A stretch of DNA of 64,000 bases from Cellulophaga sp. HaHa_2_95 (GCF_019278565.1 NZ_CP058988.1:1426001-1490000); one strand, 5' to 3'; shown: positions 8,893 through 18,000, numbered from the stretch's first letter. A program made the numbers and translations. Notes: a model not told the origin generated them from the letters alone.

Positions 8893-10602
8893 ATGAAAAA
8901 GGTATTTAAAAATTTTGCATTTATAGGCCTATTGATAAGTGCATTATTTATTTCTTCTTGTCAAGAAGAATTTGAAGAGCTTCCAGATTCGGAAGAACAG
9001 TCAACAATTACAGCAAGTTCTAGCACTGCTAAGTTAATTACAGATGCGTCTGCTAAAGATGGCTCCTATGATAATATTGTAGATGGCGCTAGTTGTTTAG
9101 CGGTACAATTTCCGTATAGCGTTATGGTGAATGGTTTAGAATTAACGATAGATTCTATCGAAGATTTAAAATTAATTGAAACTATTTTTGATCAATTAGA
9201 AGATGATAGTGACCTTCTTACTATTGTTTTTCCTATAAAAATTACCTTATCAGATCATACAGAAATTGAAATTTCAAATGCAGCTGCTTTGCAAGAATTA
9301 GCAAAAGACTGTATTGAGAATGGCGCTGATGATGATATAGAATGTATTGATTTTGTATATCCATTAACCTTTTTTACTTATGATACGAATAGCCAGCAAA
9401 CAGGAAGTGTTGCCGTAGAAAGTGATAAAGAGTTGAGGTTTTTCTTCAATGATTTAGGTGATAATGATGTGGTAAGTTTAAATTTCCCTGTTTCCCTAAA
9501 ACTATATGATGAAACAATAATTACGGTAAATTCTAATGAAGAGTTGGCACTAGCTTTAAGTAATGCTAAAGATTCTTGTGATGAAGATGATGATGATGAT
9601 TATAATGATGATGATTTTAGTAAGGAAGAATTAGATGCTTATTTAGTAGACTGCGGCTTTTTAGTAAAAGAAGTTAAAAGATATAATCAATATCAAACAG
9701 AACAATATTTTTCTTATACCATGAATTTTAAGGCAGATGGTACTGTAAAAGTGTATAGCAGTTTAGGGAATCTTTTTGAAGGTACTTGGAGCACAAGTGC
9801 TAATGATGATGGTGTTTTATTGAACTTAGAATTTTATGAGCTTGTAGATTTTTCATTAGAATGGTCTGTATACGAATTGGAAGCGGGGAGAATAAAGCTT
9901 TTTGAAAGTGACGGAGATAGAATTATTCTTAAAAAAGATTGTGACGTATCAGAGGGCAATTCAAATGAAGAATTAGAGGTTGTACTAGAACAATGTAAAT
10001 GGAAGTTTGCTGTTCCTAGTAGTTCAAGTATTGGATTATATACTATTAAGTTTTTAGAAAACGGATCTGTGAAATTTGTAGATGACAACGGGGAATTTTT
10101 TGATATAGACACTTACGCCACTTGGGCAATAGTTAATAATTCTATTGTGTTTTACAACGTAAATCAAGAGATAATTGCTGAAAGATGGAAGATTACAGGT
10201 AGTTCTAATGCGCAATTAAGTGTTGAAATATATAACCAGGATGAGTTAATCTATGAGAATGTGTTACTAAGAGATTGTGAGGATCTTAATACCGTTTGTG
10301 AAGAGGCGTATATTTATGATGTCATCCAATCTTGCCGATGGACAATCACAAATCTTGATGGTACTTTCTTTGATGCGTTAGATATAGATTTCTCTAATGA
10401 GAACATCCATGTGTACAATGCCAATGAGGAAGTGGTTGAAGAGGGTAATTGGGAACTGACGGGCTCTGTCCTGAAATTTAATAACCTAACTATGGCTTTA
10501 GCTAATTATGAAGGCGAATGGACGGTTGTAGCATGTGCCGATAATTTATTTAAGATACAAAGAGGAGAAGAAATTCTTCTTTTAACCAAAACATGTGACT
10601 AA
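8893..10602 (+). CDS. large surface lipoprotein built from two kinds of tandem repeats
   Basis: An exported lipoprotein of 569 aa with no family I recognise. The lipobox is LFISSC, with lipidated Cys23. Residues 69-229 hold four related segments of roughly 35-45 aa, three starting with a hydrophobic-FP motif (FP at 73, 113, 198) and one with VYP at 155. An acidic linker at 229-241 is almost all Asp and Glu and could bind calcium. Residues 246-351, 360-462 and 470-569 are three lipocalin-like beta modules, each starting near a Cys and ending in a Cys (DC, DC, TCD). I chose the ATG at 8893 because an upstream in-frame start would put 14 residues before the signal peptide. It is divergent from the sigma/FecR/receptor operon. 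Confidence 0.8.
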   Translation: MKKVFKNFAFIGLLISALFISSCQEEFEELPDSEEQSTITASSSTAKLITDASAKDGSYDNIVDGASCLAVQFPYSVMVNGLELTIDSIEDLKLIETIFDQLEDDSDLLTIVFPIKITLSDHTEIEISNAAALQELAKDCIENGADDDIECIDFVYPLTFFTYDTNSQQTGSVAVESDKELRFFFNDLGDNDVVSLNFPVSLKLYDETIITVNSNEELALALSNAKDSCDEDDDDDYNDDDFSKEELDAYLVDCGFLVKEVKRYNQYQTEQYFSYTMNFKADGTVKVYSSLGNLFEGTWSTSANDDGVLLNLEFYELVDFSLEWSVYELEAGRIKLFESDGDRIILKKDCDVSEGNSNEELEVVLEQCKWKFAVPSSSSIGLYTIKFLENGSVKFVDDNGEFFDIDTYATWAIVNNSIVFYNVNQEIIAERWKITGSSNAQLSVEIYNQDELIYENVLLRDCEDLNTVCEEAYIYDVIQSCRWTITNLDGTFFDALDIDFSNENIHVYNANEEVVEEGNWELTGSVLKFNNLTMALANYEGEWTVVACADNLFKIQRGEEILLLTKTCD

Positions 10603-10625
10603 GAATTTAGGTTTCAGATTTGAAA

Positions 10626-10657
10626 AAGGGCAGCTGTAAAAAAGCTGCCTTTTTTTT
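10626..10657 (+). terminator. rho-independent terminator after the repeat lipoprotein gene
   Basis: Perfect 7-bp stem GGCAGCT (10629-10635) with AGCTGCC (10643-10649), followed by eight T. It separates the lipoprotein gene from ffh. Confidence 0.88.
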
Positions 10658-10704
10658 GTGCATATATTTTTGCAATCTAACTTCGGACTTCCCATTGTTA
10701 TTAT

Positions 10705-10712
10705 TAAATTTG
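10705..10712 (+). promoter_or_regulatory. candidate -7 box (TAaaTTTG) for ffh
   Basis: TAAATTTG fits TAnnTTTG and ends 26 bp before the ffh ATG, directly after the preceding terminator. The -33 box is weak. Confidence 0.55.
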
Positions 10713-10738
10713 CAGCACTTGATAATTAAGGTAATACT

Positions 10739-12076
10739 ATGTTTGATAATTTAAGCGAAAAGTTAGATAAAGCACTTCATGTTCTAAAAGGGCATGGTCA
10801 AATTACAGAAATTAATGTTGCAGAAACTTTAAAAGAGGTTCGACGCGCTTTATTAGATGCCGATGTCAATTTTAAAATAGCGAAAGAATTTACCAATACG
10901 GTAAAAGAAAAAGCGCTAGGTCAAGACGTTTTAACAGCGTTGCAGCCAGGTCAGTTAATGGTGAAGTTGGTAAAAGACGAACTTACCCAGTTGATGGGTG
11001 GAGACGTGGAAGGAATTAATTTATCTGGAGACCCCTCTGTAGTGTTAATGTCTGGTTTACAAGGTTCTGGTAAAACTACTTTTTCTGGAAAACTTGCTAG
11101 TTACCTAAAAACTAAAAAAACTAAAAAGCCATTATTAGTAGCTTGTGATGTTTATCGCCCAGCGGCAGTTGATCAGTTACATGTAGTTGGTGATCAAATA
11201 GGAGTTGAGGTTTTCTCTGACCGCGGCAATACAGATCCTGTAGCTATTTCAAAAGCGGGTATTGCGCATGCAAAAGCAAATGGTCATAATGTAGTCATTA
11301 TCGATACTGCCGGTCGTTTAGCGGTAGATGAAGAGATGATGAATGAAATTGCTAATATTCATAAAGCAATTAACCCTCAAGAAACATTATTTGTTGTAGA
11401 TGCTATGACGGGGCAAGATGCTGTAAATACAGCAAAAGCCTTTAATGATATTTTAAATTTTGATGGGGTTATCCTTACCAAATTAGATGGTGATACTCGT
11501 GGAGGAGCAGCAATCTCTATTAAATCTGTTGTAAATAAGCCAATTAAGTTTATTGGTACAGGAGAAAAAATGGATGCTATTGATGTGTTCTATCCTGCAC
11601 GTATGGCAGAACGTATTTTGGGGATGGGTGATGTTGTGTCACTTGTAGAAAGAGCTCAAGAGCAGTTTGATGAAGAGGAGAGTCGTAAAATTCAAAAGAA
11701 AATTGCTAAAAATCAATTTGGTTTTGATGACTTTTTAAGTCAGATTCAGCAAATTAAGAAAATGGGTAGCATCAAAGATCTTATGGGGATGATTCCTGGT
11801 GCTGGTAAGGCATTGAAAGGTTTAGATATTGATGATGATGCTTTTAAACATGTAGAGGCTATTATTCATTCGATGACCCCGTTAGAAAGAGCTACGCCCG
11901 CAAAATTAGATGCTAGTAGAAAAAAACGTATTGCTAAAGGTAGTGGAAGATCTATCCAAGAAATAAACCAATTGCTAAAACAATTTGATCAAATGAGTAA
12001 GATGATGAAAATGATGCAAGGCGGTGGCGGCAAAAAGATGATGCAAATGATGGGTGCAATGAAAGGCATGCAATAA
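10739..12076 (+). CDS. ffh: signal recognition particle GTPase Ffh
   Basis: Protein part of the signal recognition particle, which delivers nascent membrane proteins to FtsY at the inner membrane. The 445-aa protein has the N domain (1-85) and the GTPase G domain with G1 GLQGSGKTT (about residue 106), DTAGR and TKLDGD. The C-terminal M domain is Met-rich, ending KKMMQMMGAMKGMQ, and binds SRP RNA and signal sequences. Length and motifs are normal. A TAnnTTTG box precedes it and folD follows after 48 bp, so the two may share a transcript. Confidence 0.98.
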   Translation: MFDNLSEKLDKALHVLKGHGQITEINVAETLKEVRRALLDADVNFKIAKEFTNTVKEKALGQDVLTALQPGQLMVKLVKDELTQLMGGDVEGINLSGDPSVVLMSGLQGSGKTTFSGKLASYLKTKKTKKPLLVACDVYRPAAVDQLHVVGDQIGVEVFSDRGNTDPVAISKAGIAHAKANGHNVVIIDTAGRLAVDEEMMNEIANIHKAINPQETLFVVDAMTGQDAVNTAKAFNDILNFDGVILTKLDGDTRGGAAISIKSVVNKPIKFIGTGEKMDAIDVFYPARMAERILGMGDVVSLVERAQEQFDEEESRKIQKKIAKNQFGFDDFLSQIQQIKKMGSIKDLMGMIPGAGKALKGLDIDDDAFKHVEAIIHSMTPLERATPAKLDASRKKRIAKGSGRSIQEINQLLKQFDQMSKMMKMMQGGGGKKMMQMMGAMKGMQ

Positions 12077-12124
12077 GTAGAGATAAGCTAAAATAACGAC
12101 TTAATAAACGAAGCAACCCATACC

Positions 12125-13009
12125 ATGGAAATATTAGACGGGAAAAAAGTATCTAACGAAATTAAACAAGAGATTGCTGTTCAAGTAGCAAAAATGCGTG
12201 AAAAAGGGGAGAAAGTTCCTCACTTGGCAGCGATATTAGTGGGTAGTGATGGGGCAAGTTTAACATACGTAGGTAGTAAGGTAAGATCTTGTGAGAAAGT
12301 TGGTTTTGAATCTACTTTGGTGAAAATGCCAAGTACTACATCGGAATTAGAACTTTTAAATAAGATTGAAGAATTAAATAAAAATGAGGATATAGATGGT
12401 TTTATTGTACAATTACCATTACCTCCACAAATAGATACTCAAAAAGTATTACTAGCGGTTGATCCTGATAAAGACGTAGATGGTTTTCATCCCATGAATT
12501 TTGGAAAGATGGCGCTAGATATGAGTACTTTTATTCCTGCAACACCCTTTGGAATCTTAGAACTTTTAGAACGTTATAATGTAGATACTAAAGGAAAGCA
12601 TACCGTAGTTATTGGTAGAAGCCATATAGTGGGGAGACCTATGAGTATCTTAATGGGAAGAAAAGGCTGGCCAGGAAATTCTACGGTAACCTTAACTCAT
12701 AGCCATACTAAAAATATTACTCAAATTATTTCTCAAGCAGATATCGTAATTTCTGCACTAGGAGTGCCTAAATTCTTAAAAGCAGAAATGATTAAAGATG
12801 ATGCGGTCATTATAGATGTAGGTATCACAAGAGTTGCAGATGATTCTTATGAAAAAGGATACTATATTACAGGCGATGTAGATTTTGAGAATGTTAGTAA
12901 AAAAGCAAGTTTTATAACACCTGTGCCAGGCGGTGTAGGACCTATGACTATTGCAATGCTTCTTAAAAACACACTTTTAGCTCGTGATCGTCATAGAAAC
13001 AGAAAATAA
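12125..13009 (+). CDS. folD: methylenetetrahydrofolate dehydrogenase / cyclohydrolase
   Basis: Bifunctional cytosolic enzyme that interconverts 5,10-methylene-, methenyl- and 10-formyl-tetrahydrofolate. It has 294 aa, the usual length. Family signatures seen are YVGSKVRSCEKVGF with the catalytic Lys, DKDVDGFHPMNFGKM, PATPFGILELLERY, VIGRSHIVGRPMS for the nucleotide, and PVPGGVGPMTIAML near the end. It follows ffh by 48 bp and is closed by a strong terminator 22 bp past its stop. Confidence 0.98.
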   Translation: MEILDGKKVSNEIKQEIAVQVAKMREKGEKVPHLAAILVGSDGASLTYVGSKVRSCEKVGFESTLVKMPSTTSELELLNKIEELNKNEDIDGFIVQLPLPPQIDTQKVLLAVDPDKDVDGFHPMNFGKMALDMSTFIPATPFGILELLERYNVDTKGKHTVVIGRSHIVGRPMSILMGRKGWPGNSTVTLTHSHTKNITQIISQADIVISALGVPKFLKAEMIKDDAVIIDVGITRVADDSYEKGYYITGDVDFENVSKKASFITPVPGGVGPMTIAMLLKNTLLARDRHRNRK

Positions 13010-13031
13010 TATAGAACGTATTTCGTTGACT

Positions 13032-13066
13032 ATTGAGACTTAATTATTTAAGTCTCAATTTTTTTT
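13032..13066 (+). terminator. rho-independent terminator after folD
   Basis: Perfect 12-bp stem ATTGAGACTTAA (13032-13043) with TTAAGTCTCAAT (13048-13059), a 4-nt loop and a run of T to 13066. It argues against a translation start at the TTG at 13033. Confidence 0.93.
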
Positions 13067-13083
13067 CTAATAGATCAGAATTC

Positions 13084-14139
13084 ATGCCGTATAGTCTGGA
13101 ACCTTTCTTTAAAAATTCTCATGATCTACTTTGTATAGCGGGTTATGATGGGTATTTTAAAAAGGTAAATCCGGCTTTCATACATCTTTTAGAATATTCA
13201 CAGGAAGAATTGTTCTCAAGGGAAATAAGCAACTTTATACATGAAGATGATCGTTCAAGAACGGCATCCAATAGAGAAAATTTAAAAAAGAGTCTTCCTT
13301 TATTAAATTTTGAAAACAGGTATGTGAGTAAGTCCGGCGCTATTATTTGGTTGGACTGGACCTCTATACCGCTGCCAGAGGAGAACTTAATCTACGCAAT
13401 TGCAAAAAACATTACGCACAAGAAAAAATTAGAATCTGAGCGTGCTGTGCATTTATTTTCTTTAGATAAGAAGAATAAAAACCTCAAGAATTTAAATTTC
13501 AAAACCTCTCATGATTTAAGATCACCTGTAAACAACTTGCTTACTTTGTGTAATATTTTGGATTTAAATAAGATTACAGATCCTGAAACACTAGAGGTGT
13601 TTAACTTGATTAAAAATTCTACAGAAGGGCTTAGAGATTCTTTAAATAGCTATGTAGACTCCTTAACGCAGACAGAAGAACTTGAGTCTGCTAAAGAGGC
13701 AATTTCACTCTCAGAAGTCTTGCAGGTGGTGCAATCTTCGATTAGTGCTCTAGTATATGATTCCAAGGCGAAGATTAGCAGTGATTTTTCTGCATTTGAT
13801 ATCTTATCGTTCAATAGAACCTTTATGGAGAGTATCTTTTTAAACTTGATTACAAATTCTATCAAGTATGCCAGGCCAGAGTTTTCGCCAAGAATAAATA
13901 TTGCTACTGCCGTAGTAGACGAAAAAAAAGTGTTGGTATATACGGACAACGGACTTGGATTTGAAATGAGTAAAGTTGAAGGCAAGATTTTTAATCTTAA
14001 CCAACGTTTTCATTCCACAAAAGATAGCAAAGGAGTAGGGTTATATCTAATTTCCAATTATATTTCTGAAATGGGAGGCAAGATTGAAGTATCAAGTGCG
14101 GTAAACCAAGGTGCAATTTTCACCATTACTTTTCAGTAA
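13084..14139 (+). CDS. PAS-domain sensor histidine kinase, cytoplasmic
   Basis: Soluble two-component kinase of 351 aa with no membrane segment. A PAS domain (about residues 6-120) begins FFKNSHDLLCIAGYDGYFKK and includes the PAC-like WLDWTSIPLPEENLIYAIAKNI. The dimerisation helix has the phospho-acceptor His143 in TSHDLRSPVNN. The ATPase domain shows the N box NLITNSIKYARP, the G1 box DNGLGFEM and the G2 box SKGVGLYLI. I chose the ATG at 13084 because the PAS fold begins just after it and the upstream TTG lies inside the folD terminator. No response regulator gene is adjacent, so it is an orphan kinase. Only 17 bp separate the terminator's T run from the ATG. Confidence 0.88.
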   Translation: MPYSLEPFFKNSHDLLCIAGYDGYFKKVNPAFIHLLEYSQEELFSREISNFIHEDDRSRTASNRENLKKSLPLLNFENRYVSKSGAIIWLDWTSIPLPEENLIYAIAKNITHKKKLESERAVHLFSLDKKNKNLKNLNFKTSHDLRSPVNNLLTLCNILDLNKITDPETLEVFNLIKNSTEGLRDSLNSYVDSLTQTEELESAKEAISLSEVLQVVQSSISALVYDSKAKISSDFSAFDILSFNRTFMESIFLNLITNSIKYARPEFSPRINIATAVVDEKKVLVYTDNGLGFEMSKVEGKIFNLNQRFHSTKDSKGVGLYLISNYISEMGGKIEVSSAVNQGAIFTITFQ

Positions 14140-14140
14140 A

Positions 14141-14159
14141 GCAAAATTTCTTATTTTGC
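14141..14159. terminator. weak hairpin between convergent genes
   Basis: GCAAAAT (14141-14147) pairs with ATTTTGC (14153-14159) right after the kinase stop. It overlaps the last codons of the convergent VOC gene. The stem is A+T-rich and short, so termination is only possible. Confidence 0.35.
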
Positions 14160-14576
14160 AAATAGCTGATTCATATCCTTAAAAGATTTAAACTCCAAAG
14201 CATTACCTGCAGGATCTAAAAAGAACATAGTAGCTTGTTCGCCCACCAAACCTTCAAATCTAATATAAGGCTCAATAATGAATTTGATTTCTTTTGTTTT
14301 AAGGGTTTCAGCAAATTGTTGAAATACACCCCAAGGCAATACCACTCCGTAATGTGGTACAGGAACGTCATGGCCGTCTACAGGATTATGATGTAGGTTT
14401 TCTTTATTAGATTTTGGTTTGTAATGAATTACTAATTGATGCCCGAATAAATTAAAGTCTACCCAATGATCACTGCTACGACCTTCTTCGCAATTTAATA
14501 CATCGCGATAAAATGTTCTACATTCTGCTAGGTTATGTACAGGAATGGCAATATGAAAAGGAGTGACGGTTGACAT
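14151..14576 (-). CDS. VOC-superfamily (glyoxalase/bleomycin-resistance fold) protein
   Basis: A 141-aa vicinal-oxygen-chelate protein. The start [20 protein letters not shown] and the segment [20 protein letters not shown] are typical of the first beta-alpha-beta-beta-beta unit. The second unit contains [18 protein letters not shown] and ends with [15 protein letters not shown], where the Glu is the usual metal ligand. Metal-dependent small-molecule chemistry is likely, but the substrate cannot be told. It is followed on the minus strand by unrelated genes and ends against the kinase gene. Confidence 0.88.
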   Translation of the reverse strand: MSTVTPFHIAIPVHNLAECRTFYRDVLNCEEGRSSDHWVDFNLFGHQLVIHYKPKSNKENLHHNPVDGHDVPVPHYGVVLPWGVFQQFAETLKTKEIKFIIEPYIRFEGLVGEQATMFFLDPAGNALEFKSFKDMNQLFAK

Positions 14577-14604
14577 GTTTTTTATTTTAAAAATAGTCTT
14601 TTAA

Positions 14605-15444
14605 TTATGATTTTAAAAACGCAATAATTTCTTTATTCACCACTTCTTGATGCAAAGAGTGTCCTAAGCCTTCTGTAGTAATAAGCTGACTCTCTTTCCA
14701 ATTTTTATGTACGCGTTCAGAAGCGTGGTAAGGTGCTATTTTATCAAACTTATCGTGTATTAGAAGTCCCTTTTTAGAAATGTCCTTGGCCATTCGTGAT
14801 ACAGAAAAATCATTGATTGTAAATTTAAATTTCCGTATAAATAGCTCGTTTATACCTGTTAAAACTTTGGTGTTGAATTTCAAAATCTTTTGGTAATTAG
14901 CCATTATCTCTGATAATTCTGAGGGTGCACCTAAAGAGATAACTTTTTCAATAGAATTTATTGGGTTTTTATATTGGTTATATAGGCTGGTCATACCACC
15001 AACAGAATGCCCTATGATATATTTAGGAAGGTATGTCTCAATAATTTTTTCTGCACATTTATTATACAGCGGAACATTAAATATGTGACCAGAAGAATTC
15101 CCATGACCAGGAGCATCAAAGGCAATAATGGTATAGTCTTCTTTTTTTAAATCATCAATTAAATTGCGCCATCTAAAAACATTACTTTCCCAACCGTGCA
15201 GAAGAAGTACGGTTCCTTTAGTGCCTGTCCATTTATAGGTTTGTAACTGAATCTCATCTACTGTAAGAATGTTATTTTTAGCCTTGTCAAGAAATTCTTT
15301 CTGGTGCGGTTTTACTTTGCCACTCCTAGGGGTGCAAAAAAGCTCAAATGCTTTCTGCGCCGCTTTTTCTTTAGAGACCAACGCTAAAGAGTTAAAATAG
15401 CTTCCGTAAAACAAAGGAATGTATTTATTGAGTATTTTTTTCAT
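14605..15444 (-). CDS. alpha/beta hydrolase
   Basis: Serine hydrolase of the alpha/beta fold, 279 aa. The oxyanion region reads LLLHGWESNVFRWRNL, and the nucleophile elbow is GHSVGG with the catalytic Ser. The acid is likely in LLIHDKFDKIAPYH, and the His is in TTEGLGHSLHQEVV. Lack of a convincing signal peptide suggests a cytoplasmic enzyme. Its ATG overlaps the TGA of the upstream cupin gene by one base, so the two are translationally coupled. Substrate unknown; esterase or lipase-like activity is the broad family expectation. Confidence 0.88.
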   Translation of the reverse strand: MKKILNKYIPLFYGSYFNSLALVSKEKAAQKAFELFCTPRSGKVKPHQKEFLDKAKNNILTVDEIQLQTYKWTGTKGTVLLLHGWESNVFRWRNLIDDLKKEDYTIIAFDAPGHGNSSGHIFNVPLYNKCAEKIIETYLPKYIIGHSVGGMTSLYNQYKNPINSIEKVISLGAPSELSEIMANYQKILKFNTKVLTGINELFIRKFKFTINDFSVSRMAKDISKKGLLIHDKFDKIAPYHASERVHKNWKESQLITTEGLGHSLHQEVVNKEIIAFLKS

Positions 15445-15809
15445 CAGGAATCTTCTCTATGAACTTTTGTAAAATCAAAAGCGGGTAAGCATACCGCCAA
15501 ATATTCACATTCCTCATCAAAAGGATTAGCATATTGTACGCGCGTATTCTTTTCTATTTTTATAGATTGCCCAGCTTCTAATATGATAGTTTCATCAGCA
15601 ATCGTAAATTGTTTTTTCCCTTTGATAATATATGTGTACTCATCAAACTCAGGAGTTTGAAAAGGTTCGCTCCAACCTGGTGGTGCAATCATATGAGCAA
15701 TACTAACTTGGTCATCATGAGTACTAGCCTTGCCAAAATGTTCTTCAATGGTTTTACCATCTGTTGTAGGAACTACAAAAGGCGATTTTTGAATAGTATA
15801 TTTCTTCAT
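15444..15809 (-). CDS. cupin-domain protein
   Basis: Small single-domain cupin, 121 aa from the ATG at 15809. The beta-barrel motif region contains HMIAPPGWSEPFQTPEFDEY and then TYIIKGKKQFTIADETIILE, followed by AGQSIKIEKNTRVQYANP. The metal-binding His of motif 1 is replaced (PEFDEYTYIIKG rather than HxH...E), so it may bind ligand without a classical metal site. A TTG 18 bp upstream gives a longer reading that looks less natural. The stop overlaps the hydrolase start by one base. Confidence 0.85.
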   Translation of the reverse strand: MKKYTIQKSPFVVPTTDGKTIEEHFGKASTHDDQVSIAHMIAPPGWSEPFQTPEFDEYTYIIKGKKQFTIADETIILEAGQSIKIEKNTRVQYANPFDEECEYLAVCLPAFDFTKVHREDS

Positions 15810-15837
15810 TGGGTTAAGAGTAAACAATAGTTAAAAT

Positions 15838-16461
15838 TTATTCCCAAGCAAGCATCATATATTTGATCTTTGCGGCATCTGGAATCTGTACTTCTTCGAT
15901 ATTTACACTAGAATCATATCTAAGGCTAGAAGGTAATTCTTGCTTATCTATGGTGAAATATAGCCCCGTATCTTTCAATAAAATTACCACATTATTCATA
16001 GAGGTAATTATTTTTTTAATAGCATACTTATCTTTAATATCTTTAAAGGTGCTGTTCATAGAGACGCCTTTATCAGTGACATAGCGCGGGTCATAAATTC
16101 TAATATTTTCTATTTTTGGCACACTATCTCTAGTAGGAGTAAGGCTCAATAATTGTTTGCCTCCTTTTTCATAGATATCAATCTTATTATAGATGAAATT
16201 AGATTTTATAATGCGTGTAGTATCCGTATTAGTGTCATTCAAAACTTCATTTTTAAATCCTACTTGTAAATTTAGATTAGGAATACCATTTTCAGCAACT
16301 ATAGAATCTTCAGCATAAATGGTTTCCAGGTCAATTACCTTGGTGTCTTTTGTAAGTTGGCCAATAACACCAGTGCTGATATTAAATTTTTTATCAGCAG
16401 ATTCACAGTTTAAGAATAGTAAAGAAGTTGCGGCAAGGGCAACAGATAATATTTTTTTCAT
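15838..16461 (-). CDS. hypothetical lipoprotein, 207 aa
   Basis: Exported protein with signal peptide MKKILSVALAATSLLFLNC, giving a lipid-modified Cys19. The mature part has no recognised domain. It looks beta-rich with repeated short strands such as KQLLSLTPTRDSVPKIENIR, and ends with the aromatic tail KIKYMMLAWE. It lies 28 bp before the cupin gene on the same strand and 27 bp after the HerA-like gene, so it could be part of one unit. Function unknown. Confidence 0.7.
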   Translation of the reverse strand: MKKILSVALAATSLLFLNCESADKKFNISTGVIGQLTKDTKVIDLETIYAEDSIVAENGIPNLNLQVGFKNEVLNDTNTDTTRIIKSNFIYNKIDIYEKGGKQLLSLTPTRDSVPKIENIRIYDPRYVTDKGVSMNSTFKDIKDKYAIKKIITSMNNVVILLKDTGLYFTIDKQELPSSLRYDSSVNIEEVQIPDAAKIKYMMLAWE

Positions 16462-16488
16462 TCGGTAGTTTAATTTTTAAATGATTTT

Positions 16489-18000
16489 TTAACGCATTAC
16501 TTTTTTTAGGACACCTAAAACTCCACGAATAAAGGTAGCGCTGGTTAACACTTTTATAATAGGGTTTTGTCGTGTACTCGTTCTGCTTCTAGAAGAAGAT
16601 TTTGTAGTCTTTGGTTTTTCTTTCTCCTTTTCTGCTTGCGCTTCTGCTTTTTCTATTTTTTCATTTAGAAGTTCATAGGCACTTTCTCTGTCTATAATAT
16701 CTTCATATTTCTTAACCAGCTTAGATTTTTTAATCAGTGTACTTAATTCACTTTCCGTTAAAACATCCATTCTACTCATGGGAGCTCTAAGCATAGTGGC
16801 TGCTAATGGCGTAGGTCTTCCTTTTTCATCTAGCGCAGAAATTAACGCCTCGCCGATACCTAGAGACGTTAACACCTCTTTAGTATCGTAATACTCAGAA
16901 TCAGGGTAATTCTCGGCAGTAAGTTTAATTGATTTTCTATCTCTAGCAGTAAAAGCACGTAATGCATGTTGTACTTTTAAACCCAATTGTGCCAAAACAT
17001 CATTAGGAACATCGGTAGGGTTTTGGGTGACAAAATAGACGCCGATTCCTTTTGAACGAATAAGTTTAACAATGTTCTCTATTTGATCAATAAGCGCTTT
17101 TGAAGCTTCATCAAAAATTAAATGTGCCTCGTCTATAAACAACACTAATTCTGGCTTATCACTATCTCCTTGTTCAGGGAAAGTGCTGTAGATCTCCGCA
17201 AGCAAACTCAGCATAAATGTAGAGAATAATTTAGGACGGTCTTGAATATCAGTTAAACGTAATATATTAATGTAACCGTTTCCATTTTCATCAATGCGTG
17301 TCAAATCATTGACATCAAAAGATTTTTCTCCAAAGAAAAGTTCGGCTCCTTGTTGCTCTAATTCAATCACTTTTCTAAGAATAGTACCTGTAGAACTAGT
17401 GCTGATACGCCCGTAATTTTCTTTGAATTCTTCTTTTCCGCCATCGGTAGCGTATTGTAGTACTTTTTTGAAATCTTTTAAATCTAAAAGAGGTAATTTA
17501 TTATCATCACAGTATTTAAAAATAACCGCAACAATACCTTCCTGCGTTTCAGATAAATCTAAAATTCGGGAAAGTAAAATAGGTCCAAACTCAGAAACTG
17601 TCGCTCGTAGTTTTACGCCATCTTGCTCCGAGAGTGATAAAATTTCTACAGGGAAACCCTTAGCTTCAAACGGAATGCCAATTTTAGCATGGCGTTCATC
17701 AATCTTGGCATGCCCGGGACTTGGTTGCGCAATACCACTTAAATCACCTTTTAAATCCATCAGCATCACAGGAATTCCTTTTTCGGAAAGATTTTCGGCA
17801 AGAACCTGTAGGGTTTTCGTTTTTCCTGTACCTGTTGCTCCCGCAATTAAACCATGTCTGTTTAATGTTTTTAAAGGTATTTTAACAAAGGCATTTGTTA
17901 CGGTTTCGCCATCTAAAATAGCAGATCCCATAGTGATAAAATCACCTTTTGTTTTGTAGCCTTCTTCGATGTAGGAGAGGAATTCGTCTTTGGTACTCAT
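16489..18000 (-). CDS. HerA-like ATPase (DUF853)
   Basis: Hexameric-type P-loop ATPase of the HerA/FtsK class, 503 aa. The Walker A motif GATGTGKT is at residues 54-61. Walker B is LVLFIDEAHLIF near residue 290, and a downstream motif GVYFVTQNPTDVPNDVLAQL is typical of the DUF853 helicase-like family. The C-terminal 60 residues are basic and Lys/Glu/Ser-rich (for example KEKEKPKTTKSSSRSRTS), suggesting nucleic-acid contact. The family may act as a DNA translocase or helicase, but its cellular role is not established. No NurA nuclease gene is adjacent, unlike archaeal herA operons. Confidence 0.9.
   Translation of the reverse strand: MSTKDEFLSYIEEGYKTKGDFITMGSAILDGETVTNAFVKIPLKTLNRHGLIAGATGTGKTKTLQVLAENLSEKGIPVMLMDLKGDLSGIAQPSPGHAKIDERHAKIGIPFEAKGFPVEILSLSEQDGVKLRATVSEFGPILLSRILDLSETQEGIVAVIFKYCDDNKLPLLDLKDFKKVLQYATDGGKEEFKENYGRISTSSTGTILRKVIELEQQGAELFFGEKSFDVNDLTRIDENGNGYINILRLTDIQDRPKLFSTFMLSLLAEIYSTFPEQGDSDKPELVLFIDEAHLIFDEASKALIDQIENIVKLIRSKGIGVYFVTQNPTDVPNDVLAQLGLKVQHALRAFTARDRKSIKLTAENYPDSEYYDTKEVLTSLGIGEALISALDEKGRPTPLAATMLRAPMSRMDVLTESELSTLIKKSKLVKKYEDIIDRESAYELLNEKIEKAEAQAEKEKEKPKTTKSSSRSRTSTRQNPIIKVLTSATFIRGVLGVLKKVMR

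Noticed and set aside
13033..13083. Extension of the PAS kinase to a TTG at 13033
   Set aside because: The extension lies inside the perfect folD terminator; the PAS domain begins just after the ATG at 13084.
17423..17959. Long open frame (178 codons) on the plus strand opposite the HerA-like gene
   Set aside because: It lies wholly within a well-supported ATPase gene on the other strand and its translation has no recognisable domain; it is a shadow.
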